Shown here one piece after another: positions 1 through 13,158 of a stretch of 64,000 nucleotides of DNA (positions within the stretch are counted from its first letter, which is position 1; each line of letters opens with the position of its first letter). The notes under the pieces are model-generated. The model was not told the origin of the DNA and made no database searches. It saw only the letters and a program-made list of their open reading frames with translations. The translations under genes and the position numbers were made by a program. Where the stretch lies: NCBI RefSeq assembly GCF_025813715.1, contig NZ_CP107532.1, positions 2,852,001 through 2,916,000 on the forward strand, written 5' to 3'. This stretch comes from Methylobacterium sp. FF17. Its GTDB lineage: Bacteria > Pseudomonadota > Alphaproteobacteria > Rhizobiales > Beijerinckiaceae.

Positions 1-527
1 TCGAAGCGGTCGCGGTCGGCGTAGACGATGAGATCGCGCGATACGGATTCACCCGGATTGAGATCGGATGGCTCGCTACCGGCCTCCGTGGCGCCCGCGA
101 ACAGGCGGCTCTCGCGCAGGATCGCCTCCCCGGGACCATCGAAGGCGTAGGCGCGCGCGGTGGTGGTGCGATCCGGGGCCGGTCCCATCGCCGAAAGCGC
201 CGCGCCAGCGGTCTCCCCGAAGCGAACCCGTACCCCGGTGACGTTGTAGACGAGGCCGAGCACGCGCACGCCGGTCTGGCCGACGTTCCTGCGCGTTACG
301 GTGGAACGGATGGCCACGTGCCGGTCGCGCTCGCCCGCCCGCACCAGGCTCGTCGTCACCGAGACGGCGGGCGGTTCCAGGGCCGGCTTGATTCGGGCCT
401 CATAGATGAAGGTGTAGACCGCCCAGGCGCCGGCCCCGAGGATCGCCAGGGTCTGCACCAGAGCGTTGGCACGTTCCAGGCGGTCGCCGCGCCGCAATTG
501 GGTCTCGTCAGCATCGTGCTTCGGCAT
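1..527 (-). CDS. Membrane-anchored protein of unknown function, 3' end cut off by the window edge
   Basis: The - strand is open from an ATG at 527 to the left edge, giving 175 codons without a stop. The N-terminus is short and charged, then a hydrophobic segment (about residues 24-41, LVQTLAILGAGAWAVYTFIY) predicts one membrane anchor. The rest is a soluble domain of alternating beta-like stretches. Third positions are mostly G or C, as in neighbouring real genes, and the opposite strand gives only low-complexity Arg/Pro translations. I do not recognise the family. The stop lies beyond the window, so total length is unknown. Confidence 0.6.
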   Translation of the reverse strand, partial: MPKHDADETQLRRGDRLERANALVQTLAILGAGAWAVYTFIYEARIKPALEPPAVSVTTSLVRAGERDRHVAIRSTVTRRNVGQTGVRVLGLVYNVTGVRVRFGETAGAALSAMGPAPDRTTTARAYAFDGPGEAILRESRLFAGATEAGSEPSDLNPGESVSRDLIVYADRDRF

Positions 528-940
528 GCCCGGTCGCGGCCCCCACGTTGGGGCGGCAAGCCCGATGGAATGCCGTTGGTTCCGCTGGTCCCGATCCGAC
601 GTCGAGAAGCGATCCGCGGCGATCGCGTCGAGAGATGTCCGAAGCCTCGACCGGGCCTCACCCCTGAACGGTGACACGGCGTTGCGGAGGACAGCCCCCG
701 GGGGGTCTCGCAGATCATCTCCGCCTTCGATGAAGCCGAGCGCGAAGGCGTCGACTTCTCTCGAATCCTGCAATCTCGGCTTCGGTCTCCGGTCTTTCGA
801 TCGTTTCGGTCTGGGCGTGACGGTCATTCCCGCTCCGCATCGCTTGCTTGCTGCAGCACGATGATCCCATCGACCGCGAGACGGCACGCTTGGGTTGGCG
901 ACGTCGAGAGGATGAGGGGACTTCGGCGATCAGGTGAACG
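528..940. other. Gene-free interval between the partial gene and the glnA terminator
   Basis: About 410 bases. Short open frames occur on both strands, but their translations are Arg/Ser/Pro-rich and show no domain, signal peptide or convincing ribosome binding site. It presumably carries the promoter of the leftward partial gene; I could not pick out a defined promoter. Confidence 0.4.
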
Positions 941-977
941 AAAAACGCCGGAGCCACTCGCGAGGCCCCGGCGTTTC
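941..977 (-). terminator. Rho-independent terminator of glnA
   Basis: Read on the - strand, a 9-bp stem AAACGCCGG/CCGGCGTTT closes a loop and is followed by a T run. It sits about 45 bases after the glnA stop codon, as expected for an intrinsic terminator. Confidence 0.8.
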
Positions 978-1021
978 TGCATCGTCCTGGGAGCCGGGCG
1001 CATGGCCCGGCCCGCGCGCTC

Positions 1022-2434
1022 TCAGAGCGAGTAGTACATCGTGAACTCGACCGGGTGCGGGGTCATCTCGTAGCGCATCACCTCGGTCATCTTCAGCTCG
1101 ATGAACGAGTCGATCTGATCGTCGGTGAAGACGTTGCCGGCCTTGAGGAAGGCGCGGTCGCGGTCGAGGTTCTGCAGGGCTTCACGCAGGCTACCGCAGA
1201 CGGTCGGGATCTTCTTCAACTCGCGCGGGGGCAGGTCGTAGAGATCCTTGTCCATGGCCGGGCCCGGATCGATCTTGTTGATGATGCCGTCGAGGCCGGC
1301 CATCAGCAGGGCCGAGAAGGCGAGGTAGGGGTTCGCCATCGGATCGGGGAAGCGGACCTCGACGCGCTTGGCCTTCGGGTTCGTCGTCCACGGGATGCGG
1401 CAGGAGGCCGAGCGGTTGCGCGCCGAGTAGGCGAGCAGCACGGGAGCCTCATAGCCCGGCACCAGGCGCTTGTAGGAGTTGGTGGAGGGGTTCGTGAAGG
1501 CGTTGAGCGCCTTGGCGTGCTTGATGATCCCGCCGATGTACCAGAGGCACTCCTGGCTCAGATCCGCGTACTTGTCGCCGGCGAAGAGCGGCTTGCCGTC
1601 CTTCCAGATCGACTGGTGCACATGCATGCCCGAGCCGTTGTCGCCGTAGACGGGCTTCGGCATGAACGTCGCGGTCTTGCCGTAGCTCTGGGCGACCTGG
1701 TGGATGCAGTACTTGTAGATCTGCATGTGGTCGGCGAGCAGCGTCAGCGTGTCGAACTTCATGCCGAGTTCGTGCTGGGCGGACGCCACCTCGTGGTGGT
1801 GCTTCTCGACCTTCACGCCCATGGACTGCATGGCGGCCAGCATCTCGCCGCGCATGTCCTGTGCCGAATCCTGCGGCGGCACGGGGAAGTAGCCGCCCTT
1901 GGTGGCGACGCGGTGGCCGAGGTTGCCGCCCTCGTAGTCGGTGAAGCCGTTGGTCGGCAACTCGGTGGAATCGAGCTGGAAGCCGGTGTGGTAGGGGTCG
2001 GCGCCGAACTTCACGTCGTCGAACACGAAGAACTCGGCCTCGGGGCCGACGAAGATGGTGTCGCCGATGCCCGTGGACTTGAGGAAGGCCTCGGCCAGCT
2101 TGGCGGTGCCGCGCGGGTCGCGGCTGTAGGGCGCGCCCGTCGACGGCTCGAGCACGTCACAGACGATCGACATCGTGGAGGCCGAGAAGAACGGGTCCAT
2201 GCAGGCGGTCGCCGGATCCGGCATCAGCAGCATGTCGGATTCGTTGATGGCCTTCCAGCCGGCGATCGACGAGCCGTCGAACATCGTGCCTTCGGAGAAC
2301 ATCTCATCGTCGATGAGCGAGACGTCGAACGTGACGTGCTGCCACTTGCCGCGCGGGTCCGTGAACCGAAGGTCGACGTACTTGACGTCGTTGTCCCGAA
2401 TTTCCTTCAGGACGTCGGCTGCAGTCTTGGCCAT
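1022..2434 (-). CDS. glnA: Glutamine synthetase type I (GlnA)
   Basis: Joins ammonia to glutamate with ATP to make glutamine, the main ammonium-assimilating step, in the cytosol as a dodecamer. The 470-residue product has the usual GSI length. The N-terminal beta-grasp domain runs to about residue 100. The ATP and metal-binding catalytic domain includes [10 protein letters not shown] near residue 130 and the [10 protein letters not shown] signature. Tyr399 in KDLYDLPP is the expected adenylylation site for GlnE control. The ATG at 2434 was chosen because AAGGAG lies just upstream and the product then starts like other GSI proteins; the open frame continues upstream without family similarity. 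It follows glnB by 143 bases as a glnBA operon, and a terminator follows it. Confidence 0.97.
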   Translation of the reverse strand: MAKTAADVLKEIRDNDVKYVDLRFTDPRGKWQHVTFDVSLIDDEMFSEGTMFDGSSIAGWKAINESDMLLMPDPATACMDPFFSASTMSIVCDVLEPSTGAPYSRDPRGTAKLAEAFLKSTGIGDTIFVGPEAEFFVFDDVKFGADPYHTGFQLDSTELPTNGFTDYEGGNLGHRVATKGGYFPVPPQDSAQDMRGEMLAAMQSMGVKVEKHHHEVASAQHELGMKFDTLTLLADHMQIYKYCIHQVAQSYGKTATFMPKPVYGDNGSGMHVHQSIWKDGKPLFAGDKYADLSQECLWYIGGIIKHAKALNAFTNPSTNSYKRLVPGYEAPVLLAYSARNRSASCRIPWTTNPKAKRVEVRFPDPMANPYLAFSALLMAGLDGIINKIDPGPAMDKDLYDLPPRELKKIPTVCGSLREALQNLDRDRAFLKAGNVFTDDQIDSFIELKMTEVMRYEMTPHPVEFTMYYSL

Positions 2435-2577
2435 CCTTGGGGTCTCCTTTTGGTCGCGGCCTTCGGCCACGGTTTTGCCGCGGCGCGCGCGAGGCGAGCC
2501 ACGGTGGGAAGGGTGCACGTGTCCTTAGCGCAAAACGAGGTGACGCATATGACGCGGCCTTGTCCGATCGCGATCGA

Positions 2578-4616
<2,039 letters not shown>

Positions 4617-4713
4617 CGGCCGCTCTGCCGAACCGGATGCCGGTTCGACGTGAGGCAGCGCAGGGATCAAAGGCTCGGAGATGCGTCCCGCGGCAACCCG
4701 AGCGGGAGCGGCG

Positions 4714-6174
4714 CTAAGTCACCTCGAACATCGTCCACAGCCCGGTGTCGAAACGCTCCAGCACCGTCGAGCTCAGGAGCCAGCGCCCGGGATTATCGGC
4801 CTTGAAGGCGATCCGGGCGGTCCGCCCTTCAAGCAACTGGAACGTATCGAGCCAGTAGGGCTCCCAGCCGTCGTCCAGAGGGTGGAGCAGGCGGAAGGAA
4901 TGGCCGTGCAGGTGGAGGGCCTGCGGGAAGGCGGTCTCGTTCCGGATTGCCAGCACCACGACCTGACCGCGCTTGACCGAGAAGAGCGGGGCGAGGCCGG
5001 CTGTGCCGCTGGCGCCGTTCACCGCCCAGATTCGGGCCGGGTCGCCGGCATAGGTGGGCTCGGCTGCCGGCTTATCCTTGTCGATGCGGGCCCCGCCCGT
5101 GAGGGTGATGTCGCGCCGGACGGCATTCTGCAGCTTCACCTCCGCCGGCAGCAGGCGGTTCTCGCCGATCTTGGTGATCGGCGCCCGCGCCGGGGAAACC
5201 GGTTCGCCGGAGACGGCGAGGGTCGCCAGCGACAGGCCGTTGCCGATCAGCGCGGTGATCGTTCCCGTGGCGCCGGCCTCGGTGGGCATGTCGAGCATCA
5301 GGTCGTAACGGGTGCCGGGCGGAAAGGGCAGGGTGGCGCGCAGCGGCTCGAAGGTATCCGTGGGCTGCCCGTCCACCGCAAGGACATAGACCTTCACGCC
5401 GTCGAAGCGGATGCGTGTACCCCGCGCGTTGCAGGCATTGCCGAGGCGCAGGCGCAGACGGCTGCCCGGCCGGGCGGAGATCGTCGCCGGCACGGGCCGC
5501 CCGTTCAGGGTCACGAGGCTGCCGAGGCGACCGGAACTCGCCGCGAAGGCCGCCTGTCCGAAGGACAACAGGCTCCCGTCGTCGTTGAGCCGCCAATCCT
5601 GCATGAGCAGGGTGAGATCCTGATCCACGGCCGGCGGAGCGGTCTCCTCGACGACCAGGGTCCCCGCGAGGCCGCGCCCCGACGGCTCGCTCGAACCACC
5701 CACCACGAGCGCGCGAATCAGGTAGGTGCCGGCGTCTGGTGGCACGAAGGCGTAGGTGAAGTCGCCGCCCGGGGCGATCGGGGCCTGGGTGACGCCCCCG
5801 ACACCGTCCATCGGGTTCTGGTTGCGCACCCCATGCCAGTGCAGGCTCAACGGCTTGTCGGTGCGGTTCTCCACCTTCAGCCGGACCGTCTCGCCGAGCT
5901 TGATCCGCACCACGGGGGGGAGCCCCTTGCCGTCGAAGGACCACACCGGGGTCGGCGTGGCAGGTTCGGGCTTCAGGGGATTCGCGCCGGGGGCCGCCGT
6001 CAGGGTTCGGGCCTGGATCGCATCGCGCGGCGCTTCCGGAGGCGCTGGCGTGGCGCGGCTGCCCTGGGCCATCGCATCGCGGACCGTCAGGGCCAGTGCG
6101 GCCACGCCCCCGATGAGGGTACGGCGCGTGGCCGAGGCGGGATCGTTCGTCATCGGCGATCGGGCTATCGGCAT
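4714..6174 (-). CDS. Secreted multicopper-oxidase-like cupredoxin protein lacking most copper ligands
   Basis: A 486-residue three-cupredoxin protein with an early Tat-type signal (ATRRTLIGGVAALAL, near residues 15-29), so it is probably exported folded to the periplasm. Multicopper oxidases carry four His-rich ligand motifs. Here LHWHG (residues 111-115) and LHLHGHSF (420-427) are intact. The second motif, normally WYHSH, reads TYLIRAL near 150-156. The fourth, normally HCHI..H, reads SSTV..R at 468-474, so the type 1 copper cysteine is Ser469. It therefore should not work as a laccase. It resembles the non-enzymatic SufI/FtsP idea but keeps half the ligands. The ATG at 6174 follows GAGG; ATG 6153 is an alternative. 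Function is unknown. Confidence 0.85.
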   Translation of the reverse strand: MPIARSPMTNDPASATRRTLIGGVAALALTVRDAMAQGSRATPAPPEAPRDAIQARTLTAAPGANPLKPEPATPTPVWSFDGKGLPPVVRIKLGETVRLKVENRTDKPLSLHWHGVRNQNPMDGVGGVTQAPIAPGGDFTYAFVPPDAGTYLIRALVVGGSSEPSGRGLAGTLVVEETAPPAVDQDLTLLMQDWRLNDDGSLLSFGQAAFAASSGRLGSLVTLNGRPVPATISARPGSRLRLRLGNACNARGTRIRFDGVKVYVLAVDGQPTDTFEPLRATLPFPPGTRYDLMLDMPTEAGATGTITALIGNGLSLATLAVSGEPVSPARAPITKIGENRLLPAEVKLQNAVRRDITLTGGARIDKDKPAAEPTYAGDPARIWAVNGASGTAGLAPLFSVKRGQVVVLAIRNETAFPQALHLHGHSFRLLHPLDDGWEPYWLDTFQLLEGRTARIAFKADNPGRWLLSSTVLERFDTGLWTMFEVT

Positions 6175-6389
6175 GGAACCTCGAGTGACGGGGGCCGGGG
6201 ACAGGGCGCAAACGCCACCGCGCGACGCTTGTAGAATGCAGCTCCGGCGGATTCCAAATCGACATTCCGGACGCGACAGGGTCGCCGGGGCGATCCGGAT
6301 CGCCCCCTGACTTTTTTTGATGCGGCCCGTTGCGCCCGTGCTATACGACCGCGCTCTGGCGGCGGAATGCGCGCTGGGCGTAGGCGCTT

Positions 6390-6474
6390 GCGGGCGTGGC
6401 GGAACTGGTAGACGCGCTGGATTTAGGTTCCAGTGTCGCAAGACGTGGGGGTTCGAGCCCCTCCGCCCGCACCA
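6390..6474 (+). tRNA. tRNA-Leu (anticodon TAG)
   Basis: 85 bases with acceptor stem GCGGGCG/CGCCCGC and encoded CCA end. The anticodon arm is CTGGA-TTTAGGT-TCCAG with TAG in the loop. The long variable arm is typical of leucine tRNAs, and the T-arm contains GTTCGAGCC. It reads the CUN leucine box, including CUA. Confidence 0.97.
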
Positions 6475-6649
6475 GTCCCCGCCGTCGGGAACGGATTGGC
6501 TCACAGCGATGGCCGCCCGGCCCGCCGTAGGGTGTCCGCCCTTCAACGGCGCGAGGTCCTGCCGCCGGCCTCGTTCCGGTTTCAGCGACCGGACCGCGAG
6601 GGGCCGAACGAATTCACGCGATCACACGGACGACAGCGGAAAGACGACC

Positions 6650-8083
6650 ATGCAGGTGACCGAGACACTCTCCCAGGGGCTGAAGCGCGAGTTTCAGGTC
6701 CTGCTCGCCGCGAACGAGCTGGAGGAGCGCCTGACGAGCGAGCTGTCCACCCTGAAGGACAAGGCCCAGATCAAGGGTTTCCGCCCCGGCAAGGTGCCGG
6801 TCGCCCACCTGCGCAAGCTCTACGGCCGCTCCGTGATGGCCGACGTGCTGCAGAACGCGGTCAACGAGGCCAACCAGAAGATCGTCACCGAGAACAACCT
6901 CAAGCTCGCCCTTGAGCCGAAGATCGAGTTCCCCGGCGAGCAGTCCATCGTCGAGCGGGCGCTGGATTCGAAGGCCGACGTCTCCTTCAACGTCGCCCTG
7001 GAGGTGCTGCCGACCTTCGAACTCGCGGACCTCTCGGATGTCAGCCTGACGAAGCAGGTCGCCAAGCCTTCCGACGAGGAAGTGGACGAGGCCATCACGC
7101 GCATGGCTTCCTCGAACCGCGCGTTCTCGCCGCGTGACGAGGGCGCGGCGGCCGAGACCGGCGACCGCGTCACCATCGACTTCGTGGGCCGTATCGACGG
7201 CACCGAGTTCGAGGGCGGCAAGGGCGAAGGCGTCGACCTGGAGCTCGGTTCCGGTTCGTTCATCCCGGGCTTCGAGGACCAGCTCGTGGGCGCCAAGGTC
7301 GGCGAGCAGCGGGTCGTCAAGACCACCTTCCCGGAGGCCTACGGCGCCGAGCAGCTTGCCGGAAAGGACGCCGAGTTCGACGTGACCGTGACGGCGATCC
7401 AGGCGCCCGGCGAGACCAAGATCGACGACGAGCTCGCCAAGGGCTTCGGCATGGAATCCCTCGATAAGCTCAAGGAGGCGGTTTCCAACGCCATCGGCGG
7501 CGACTTCGAGGCGCAGTCCCGTCGCAAGCTGAAGAAGGACCTCCTCGACGCCCTCGACACCAAGTACGCCTTCGAGCTGCCCCCGAGCCTCGTGCACCAG
7601 GAATTCGCCGCCGTCTGGGCCCAGGTCGAGCAGGATCTGAAGACCCGGGGCAAGACCTTCGAGGACGAGGGGACCACCGAGGAGAAGGCGACGGCGGAGT
7701 ACCGCAAAATCGCCGAGCGTCGCGTCCGCCTCGGCTTGGTGCTTGCGCAGGTCGGTGAGACCGCCGATATCAGGGTCTCGGACGACGAGGTGAACCAGGC
7801 GCTGATGGCTCGGGTGCGGCAGTTCCCCGGCCAGGAGCAGCAGGTCTGGGACTTCTACCGCAAGAACAACCAGGCGTTGGCCGAGCTGCGGGCGCCGATC
7901 TTCGAGGAAAAGGTCGTCGACCACGTCCTCGCCCAGGTGAAGCTGGTCGAGGAGCCCGTCTCGAAAGAGGCGCTGTTCGCCGACGAGGACGATACCTCGG
8001 AGACCGCCGATGCGAAGGGCGAGGCCGGGTCGACTTCGGACGGAACCGACGAGGCTCTGCCCGCCGTCGCCAAGGCTGACTGA
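6650..8083 (+). CDS. tig: Trigger factor, ribosome-associated chaperone and peptidyl-prolyl isomerase
   Basis: Binds near the exit tunnel of the ribosome and shields nascent chains. The 477 residues contain the ribosome-binding N-domain with the signature [12 protein letters not shown] near residues 43-54. An FKBP-type PPIase domain follows at about 160-245 ([40 protein letters not shown]). The helical C-domain ends in an acidic, Ala/Ser-rich tail. The ATG at 6650 gives the standard start [15 protein letters not shown]; the frame is open upstream through the tRNA-Leu gene and is not coding there. It is first in the tig-clpP-clpX-lon cluster. Confidence 0.96.
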   Translation: MQVTETLSQGLKREFQVLLAANELEERLTSELSTLKDKAQIKGFRPGKVPVAHLRKLYGRSVMADVLQNAVNEANQKIVTENNLKLALEPKIEFPGEQSIVERALDSKADVSFNVALEVLPTFELADLSDVSLTKQVAKPSDEEVDEAITRMASSNRAFSPRDEGAAAETGDRVTIDFVGRIDGTEFEGGKGEGVDLELGSGSFIPGFEDQLVGAKVGEQRVVKTTFPEAYGAEQLAGKDAEFDVTVTAIQAPGETKIDDELAKGFGMESLDKLKEAVSNAIGGDFEAQSRRKLKKDLLDALDTKYAFELPPSLVHQEFAAVWAQVEQDLKTRGKTFEDEGTTEEKATAEYRKIAERRVRLGLVLAQVGETADIRVSDDEVNQALMARVRQFPGQEQQVWDFYRKNNQALAELRAPIFEEKVVDHVLAQVKLVEEPVSKEALFADEDDTSETADAKGEAGSTSDGTDEALPAVAKAD

Positions 8084-8154
8084 GCCCGCGGCTCCCACGA
8101 GGGCGGCGGGCCGAGAGTAAGGCGGCGTTCACCGTCGCCGTAGTTCGCTGAAAC

Positions 8155-8189
8155 GTCCGGTGCGCACCTGATTCGCGGTGCGGCCGGAC
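8155..8189 (+). terminator. Stem-loop between tig and clpP
   Basis: GTCCGG...CCGGAC encloses a second stem GCACC/GGTGC around an 8-base loop. It lies 22 bases before the clpP start and has only a weak T-rich tail, so it may attenuate or process the message rather than fully terminate it. Confidence 0.4.
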
Positions 8190-8210
8190 CCCTTGTAGCT
8201 GGGGCACGTG

Positions 8211-8840
8211 ATGATGAGAGATCCGGTCGACTATTATAACTCTGCGCTCGTGCCCATGGTGGTCGAGCAGTCGAGCCGCGGTGAGCGTGCCTTCGACATC
8301 TACTCGCGGCTGCTGCGCGAGCGCATTATCTTCCTCACGGGTCCGGTCGAGGATTACGGGGCGTCGCTGATCGTGGCGCAGCTCCTTTTTCTCGAGGCCG
8401 AGAACCCGAAGAAGGAAATCTCCTTCTACATCAATTCGCCGGGTGGCGTCGTGACCTCCGGCCTGTCGATCTACGACACCATGCAGTTCATCCGCTGCCC
8501 CGTCACCACGCTCTGCGTGGGCCAGGCTGCGTCGATGGGTTCGCTGCTCCTCACGGCCGGTGAGCCGGGCCACCGCTTCGCTCTGCCGAACGCCCGGATC
8601 ATGGTGCACCAGCCCTCGGGCGGGTTCCAGGGTCAGGCCACCGACATCCTGATCCATGCCCGCGAGATCGAGGCGCTGAAGAAGCGCCTGAACGAGATCT
8701 ACGTGAAGCATACCGGCCGCGACTACGACACCATCGTGCAGGCGCTGGAGCGCGACAACTTCATGACGGCCGATGCCGCCAAGGAGTTCGGGCTCATCGA
8801 CGAGGTGATCCAGAAGCGGCCCGAGCCCGCCGCTGCCTGA
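8211..8840 (+). CDS. clpP: ATP-dependent Clp protease proteolytic subunit ClpP
   Basis: The serine peptidase that forms the double-heptamer chamber working with ClpX or ClpA. The 209 residues contain [14 protein letters not shown], the nucleophile Ser108 in GQAASMG, His133 in [11 protein letters not shown] and Asp182 in LERDNFM, the complete catalytic triad. GTG 8208, ATG 8211 and ATG 8214 are consecutive possible starts; GGGG at 8201-8204 fits either ATG, and 8211 is used here. It lies between tig and clpX in the conserved proteostasis order. Confidence 0.96.
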   Translation: MMRDPVDYYNSALVPMVVEQSSRGERAFDIYSRLLRERIIFLTGPVEDYGASLIVAQLLFLEAENPKKEISFYINSPGGVVTSGLSIYDTMQFIRCPVTTLCVGQAASMGSLLLTAGEPGHRFALPNARIMVHQPSGGFQGQATDILIHAREIEALKKRLNEIYVKHTGRDYDTIVQALERDNFMTADAAKEFGLIDEVIQKRPEPAAA

Positions 8841-8880
8841 GAGCGCGCCCCGGGTCGTCCGGCCCGGCGCGTCGTTTCGA

Positions 8881-8906
8881 GGCGGGCGCTTTTGGCAGGG
8901 CCCGCC
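8881..8906 (+). terminator. Terminator-like hairpin after clpP
   Basis: The 7-bp stem GGCGGGC/GCCCGCC begins 40 bases after the clpP stop. The following T stretch is short (TTGAT), so termination may be partial. Confidence 0.4.
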
Positions 8907-9056
8907 TTGATCCCGCCGCGGCCGCATGCTTGCATCGCCAGTCTGATCGAAGCTGGCAGATGCGCGCAGGTGACTGTTTCTTTAGGCGGACGCCATTAAA
9001 TTCGAAGGATGCGTGTGCGCCCCGGACCGGCGCCATGCCCGCGAACGGAGACCGAT

Positions 9057-10328
9057 ATGAGCAAGACTGGCGGCAACGACTCGAAGAGCACGCTGTACTG
9101 CTCGTTTTGCGGCAAGAGCCAGCACGAGGTCCGCAAGCTGATCGCGGGCCCGACGGTGTTCATCTGCGACGAGTGTGTCGAACTGTGCATGGACATCATC
9201 CGCGAGGAGTCGAAGTCCTCCCTGGTGAAGTCGCGCGATGGGGTGCCGACCCCGAAGGAAATCCGCCGCGTCCTCGATGACTACGTCATCGGTCAGGATT
9301 TTGCGAAGAAGGTCCTCTCGGTCGCGGTCCACAACCACTACAAGCGTCTCGCCCACGCCTCGAAGCACAACGACGTCGAGCTCGCGAAGTCGAACATCAT
9401 GCTGATCGGACCTACCGGCTCCGGCAAGACGCTCCTCGCGCAGACGCTCGCCCGCATCCTCGACGTGCCGTTCACGATGGCGGATGCGACGACGCTGACC
9501 GAAGCCGGCTACGTCGGTGAGGATGTCGAGAACATCATCCTCAAGCTGCTCCAGGCCTCCGACTACAACGTCGAGCGGGCGCAGCGCGGCATCGTCTACA
9601 TCGACGAGATCGATAAGATCTCGCGGAAATCCGACAATCCGTCGATCACCCGCGACGTGTCGGGCGAGGGTGTGCAGCAGGCGCTCCTGAAGATCATGGA
9701 GGGCACGGTCGCGAGTGTCCCGCCGCAGGGTGGCCGCAAGCACCCGCAGCAGGAGTTCCTGCAGGTCGACACGACGAACATCCTGTTCATCTGTGGCGGC
9801 GCCTTCGCGGGCCTGGAGCGGATCATCTCGGCGCGCGGCAAGGGCACCTCGATCGGCTTCGGCGCGACCGTGCAGGCCCCGGACGACCGCCGCACCGGCG
9901 AGATCTTCCGCAACGTCGAGCCCGAGGATCTGCTGAAGTTCGGCCTCATCCCCGAGTTCGTCGGCCGTCTGCCCGTGCTGGCGACCCTTGAGGATCTCGA
10001 CGAGACCGCGCTGAAGCGCATCCTGCAGGAGCCGAAGAACGCCCTGGTGAAGCAGTACCAGCGCCTCTTCGAGATGGAGAACGTCGACCTGACCTTCCAG
10101 GAGGAGGCGCTCTCCATGGTGGCCCGCAAGGCCATCGAGCGGAAGACCGGCGCCCGCGGTCTGCGCTCCATCCTGGAGACGATCCTGCTGGAGACGATGT
10201 ACGATCTGCCCGGCCTGGAGTCGGTCGAGCAGGTGGTGATCGGTCCCGAAGTCGTCGATGGCAAGTCACGCCCGCTCTACATCCATGGTGACCGTAACAA
10301 GGAAGCCCCCGCCAGCGTCAGCGCCTGA
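9057..10328 (+). CDS. clpX: ATP-dependent unfoldase ClpX
   Basis: AAA+ hexamer that recognises, unfolds and feeds substrates to ClpP. The 423-residue protein starts with the Cys4 zinc-binding domain (Cys15, Cys18, Cys37, Cys40). Walker A GPTGSGKT is at 118-125, Walker B reads [10 protein letters not shown], and the ClpP-docking IGF loop is in [10 protein letters not shown]. The C-terminal small AAA domain ends normally. ATG 9057 follows CGGAGA. It lies 216 bases after clpP, so it may have its own promoter, and a strong stem-loop follows. Confidence 0.97.
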   Translation: MSKTGGNDSKSTLYCSFCGKSQHEVRKLIAGPTVFICDECVELCMDIIREESKSSLVKSRDGVPTPKEIRRVLDDYVIGQDFAKKVLSVAVHNHYKRLAHASKHNDVELAKSNIMLIGPTGSGKTLLAQTLARILDVPFTMADATTLTEAGYVGEDVENIILKLLQASDYNVERAQRGIVYIDEIDKISRKSDNPSITRDVSGEGVQQALLKIMEGTVASVPPQGGRKHPQQEFLQVDTTNILFICGGAFAGLERIISARGKGTSIGFGATVQAPDDRRTGEIFRNVEPEDLLKFGLIPEFVGRLPVLATLEDLDETALKRILQEPKNALVKQYQRLFEMENVDLTFQEEALSMVARKAIERKTGARGLRSILETILLETMYDLPGLESVEQVVIGPEVVDGKSRPLYIHGDRNKEAPASVSA

Positions 10329-10369
10329 GGTTGACCTTTGGGTCAACGGCCAAGTCTGAGCGGTTCCAC

Positions 10370-10402
10370 GGGGCGGATGCTTGAAAACATCCGCCCCGAT
10401 TT
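10370..10402 (+). terminator. Terminator after clpX
   Basis: The 10-bp perfect stem GGGGCGGATG/CATCCGCCCC with an 8-base loop is followed by GATTTCC. A smaller hairpin GTTGACC/GGTCAAC lies just after the clpX stop (10330-10347). Together they separate clpX from lon. Confidence 0.6.
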
Positions 10403-10587
10403 CCATCTCAGGATCAGCGCGATGGCCGCACGCTCCCTCTTCGAGGTGCGGTGTCCCGCCACCAGCCGCATCCTGAGACGATCACCCGACACTGCTTCCG
10501 ACCCCCTCGCGGCCCGGTCGGCCCCTGGCAGATTGCTTGCTCCATGCGAGGAGCAGATGCCCGGCGTCCATCATGAGGAAGTCCGAT

Positions 10588-13014
10588 ATGACTCAATCGA
10601 AATCGCGCCAGCCCGTTGTTCCGGGCTCGACGGGCTCCTACGCCGTCCTCCCTCTGCGCGACATTGTCGTATTCCCGCACATCATCGTCCCGCTCTTCGT
10701 CGGTCGCGAGAAATCGATCCGCGCCCTTGAGGAAGCCGTCCGCACCGACCGGCACATCCTGCTGGCGACGCAGATCAACGCCAGCGAGGACGATCCCTCG
10801 ACGGATGCGATCTACAAGATCGGCACCCTGGCGAGCGTGCTCCAGCTCCTGAAGCTCCCCGATGGCACCGTGAAGGTGCTGGTCGAGGGTGCGGGGCGGG
10901 CCAAGATCACGAGCTTCACGAAGTCCGACACCTACTACGAGGCCGAGGCCGAGACCCTTACCGACGAGCTCGGTGACAGCGTCGAGGCGGAGGCTCTCGC
11001 CCGCTCGGTCATCGCCGAGTTCGAGAACTACGTGAAGCTCAACAAGAAGATCTCCCCCGAGGTCGTCTCGGCGGTGACCCAGATCGACGAGCCCTCGAAG
11101 CTCGCCGACACCGTGGGCTCGCACCTCGCCGTCAAGATCGCCGACAAGCAGGCGATCCTCGAGATCCCCACAGTGGCGCAGCGCCTCGAGCGCGTGCTGT
11201 CGCTGATGGAGAGTGAGATCTCCGTGCTGCAGGTGGAAAAGCGCATCCGGACCCGCGTCAAGCGGCAGATGGAGAAGACCCAGCGCGAGTACTACCTCAA
11301 CGAGCAGATGAAGGCGATCCAGAAGGAGCTGGGCGACTCCGAGGACGGCAAGGACGAACTGGCCGAGCTCGAGGAGAAAATCGAGAAGACCAAGTTCACC
11401 AAGGAGGCCCGCGACAAGGCGGTGGCGGAGCTGAAGAAGCTGCGCCAGATGTCGCCGATGTCGGCGGAAGCCACCGTGGTGCGCAACTACCTCGACTGGA
11501 TGCTCGGCATTCCGTGGGGCAAGCGCTCGAAGATCAAGAAGGATCTGCTGGGCGCCCAGGTCATGCTCGACGAGGACCATTTCGGCCTCGACAAGGTGAA
11601 GGAGCGGATCGTCGAGTACCTCGCGGTGCAGCAGCGCGCGAACAAGCTCACGGGCCCAATCCTCTGCCTCGTTGGTCCCCCTGGCGTCGGCAAGACCTCG
11701 CTCGGCAAGTCCATCGCGAAGGCGACGGGTCGCGAGTTCGTGCGCATGTCGCTCGGCGGCGTGCGTGACGAGGCCGAGATCCGCGGTCACCGTCGGACCT
11801 ATATCGGTTCGATGCCCGGCAAGATCGTTCAGTCGATGCGCAAGGCGAAGACCTCGAACCCGCTCATCCTGCTCGACGAGATCGACAAGATGGGCATGGA
11901 CTTCCGGGGCGACCCCTCGGCAGCCCTGTTGGAGGTCCTCGATCCGGAGCAGAACGCCACGTTCAACGACCACTACCTGGAGGTGGATTACGACCTCTCG
12001 AACGTGATGTTCGTCACCACCGCCAACACGCTGAACATCCCTGCACCCTTGATGGACCGCATGGAGGTGATCCGCATCGCCGGCTATACCGAGGAAGAGA
12101 AGCTCGAGATCGCGCGCAAGCACCTGATCCCGGGCGCCGTGAAGAAGCACGGTCTCGATTCCAAGGAGTGGCAGATCGACGATGCCGGCCTGCTGATGCT
12201 CATCCGCCGCTACACGCGGGAGGCGGGCGTCCGCAACCTGGAGCGCGAGATCTCCAACCTGATCCGCAAGGCCGTGAAGGAGATCCTCATCACCAAGGTG
12301 AAGGCCGTCAGCGTCACCGAGGAGAACCTGCCGGTCTTCCTCGGTGCTCCGAAGTTCCGCTACGGCGAGATCGACGAGGAGGATCAGGTCGGTGTGGTCA
12401 CGGGTCTGGCCTGGACCGAGGTCGGCGGCGAGTTGCTGACGATCGAGGGCGTCATGATGCCCGGCAAGGGCAAGATGACGGTCACGGGCAACCTGCGCGA
12501 CGTGATGAAGGAATCGATCTCCGCTGCAGCAAGCTACGTCCGCTCGCGGGCCGTCGATTTCGGCATCGAGCCGCCGCTGTTCGAGCGTCGGGATATCCAC
12601 GTCCACGTTCCCGAGGGGGCGACTCCGAAGGACGGTCCGTCCGCCGGCATCGGCATGGCGACCGCGATCATCTCGACGCTGACGGGCATTCCGGTGCGCC
12701 GCGACGTGGCGATGACGGGCGAGGTCACCTTGCGCGGCCGCGTGCTGCCGATCGGTGGTCTGAAGGAGAAGCTGCTCGCTGCGCTCCGCGGTGGGATCAA
12801 GACGGTCCTCATCCCCGAGGAGAACGCCAAGGACATCGCCGAGGTGCCCGACAGCGTGAAGAACGGGTTGGAGATCATCCCGGTCTCGCGGATGGATCAG
12901 GTGCTGCAGCACGCCCTGACCCGTGTGCCCGACGCGATCGAGTGGGAGGAGCCGGCACCGCCGGTGCGCCCGGTCATCGCCGAGGATGACTCCGCCACGG
13001 TCGTTGCCCACTAA
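10588..13014 (+). CDS. lon: ATP-dependent protease La (Lon)
   Basis: A single-chain AAA+ serine protease that degrades misfolded and regulatory proteins. At 808 residues it has normal LonA length. It shows an N-terminal substrate-binding domain ([20 protein letters not shown]), a coiled linker near 190-300, Walker A GPPGVGKT at 363-370 and Walker [11 protein letters not shown]. The protease domain carries the Ser685 ([11 protein letters not shown]) and Lys728 (GGLKEKLL) dyad. ATG 10588 has AGGAAG upstream; an in-frame ATG at 10573 is an alternative. A strong terminator follows. Confidence 0.97.
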   Translation: MTQSKSRQPVVPGSTGSYAVLPLRDIVVFPHIIVPLFVGREKSIRALEEAVRTDRHILLATQINASEDDPSTDAIYKIGTLASVLQLLKLPDGTVKVLVEGAGRAKITSFTKSDTYYEAEAETLTDELGDSVEAEALARSVIAEFENYVKLNKKISPEVVSAVTQIDEPSKLADTVGSHLAVKIADKQAILEIPTVAQRLERVLSLMESEISVLQVEKRIRTRVKRQMEKTQREYYLNEQMKAIQKELGDSEDGKDELAELEEKIEKTKFTKEARDKAVAELKKLRQMSPMSAEATVVRNYLDWMLGIPWGKRSKIKKDLLGAQVMLDEDHFGLDKVKERIVEYLAVQQRANKLTGPILCLVGPPGVGKTSLGKSIAKATGREFVRMSLGGVRDEAEIRGHRRTYIGSMPGKIVQSMRKAKTSNPLILLDEIDKMGMDFRGDPSAALLEVLDPEQNATFNDHYLEVDYDLSNVMFVTTANTLNIPAPLMDRMEVIRIAGYTEEEKLEIARKHLIPGAVKKHGLDSKEWQIDDAGLLMLIRRYTREAGVRNLEREISNLIRKAVKEILITKVKAVSVTEENLPVFLGAPKFRYGEIDEEDQVGVVTGLAWTEVGGELLTIEGVMMPGKGKMTVTGNLRDVMKESISAAASYVRSRAVDFGIEPPLFERRDIHVHVPEGATPKDGPSAGIGMATAIISTLTGIPVRRDVAMTGEVTLRGRVLPIGGLKEKLLAALRGGIKTVLIPEENAKDIAEVPDSVKNGLEIIPVSRMDQVLQHALTRVPDAIEWEEPAPPVRPVIAEDDSATVVAH

Positions 13015-13037
13015 GGGCCACGGAATCCACACCGTCA

Positions 13038-13070
13038 AAGGGCCCCGGCGGCGACGCCGGGGCCCTTTTT
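13038..13070 (+). terminator. Rho-independent terminator of lon
   Basis: GGGCCCCGGCG and CGCCGGGGCCC form a perfect GC stem with a GCGA loop and a T5 tail, 24 bases after the lon stop. Confidence 0.93.
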
Positions 13071-13158
13071 CGTCCGCAACGTAGACTCGCAGAAAGCGAT
13101 TTGCGGGACGCGAAGGGGTTGCGCGCTGTCATCAGCTTCCGTTACGAAGCGGCGCGTC

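Noticed and set aside
715..957. An 80-residue frame on the - strand between glnA and the left-edge gene
   Set aside because: Arg/Ser-rich translation, no ribosome binding site, and it overlaps the glnA terminator region.
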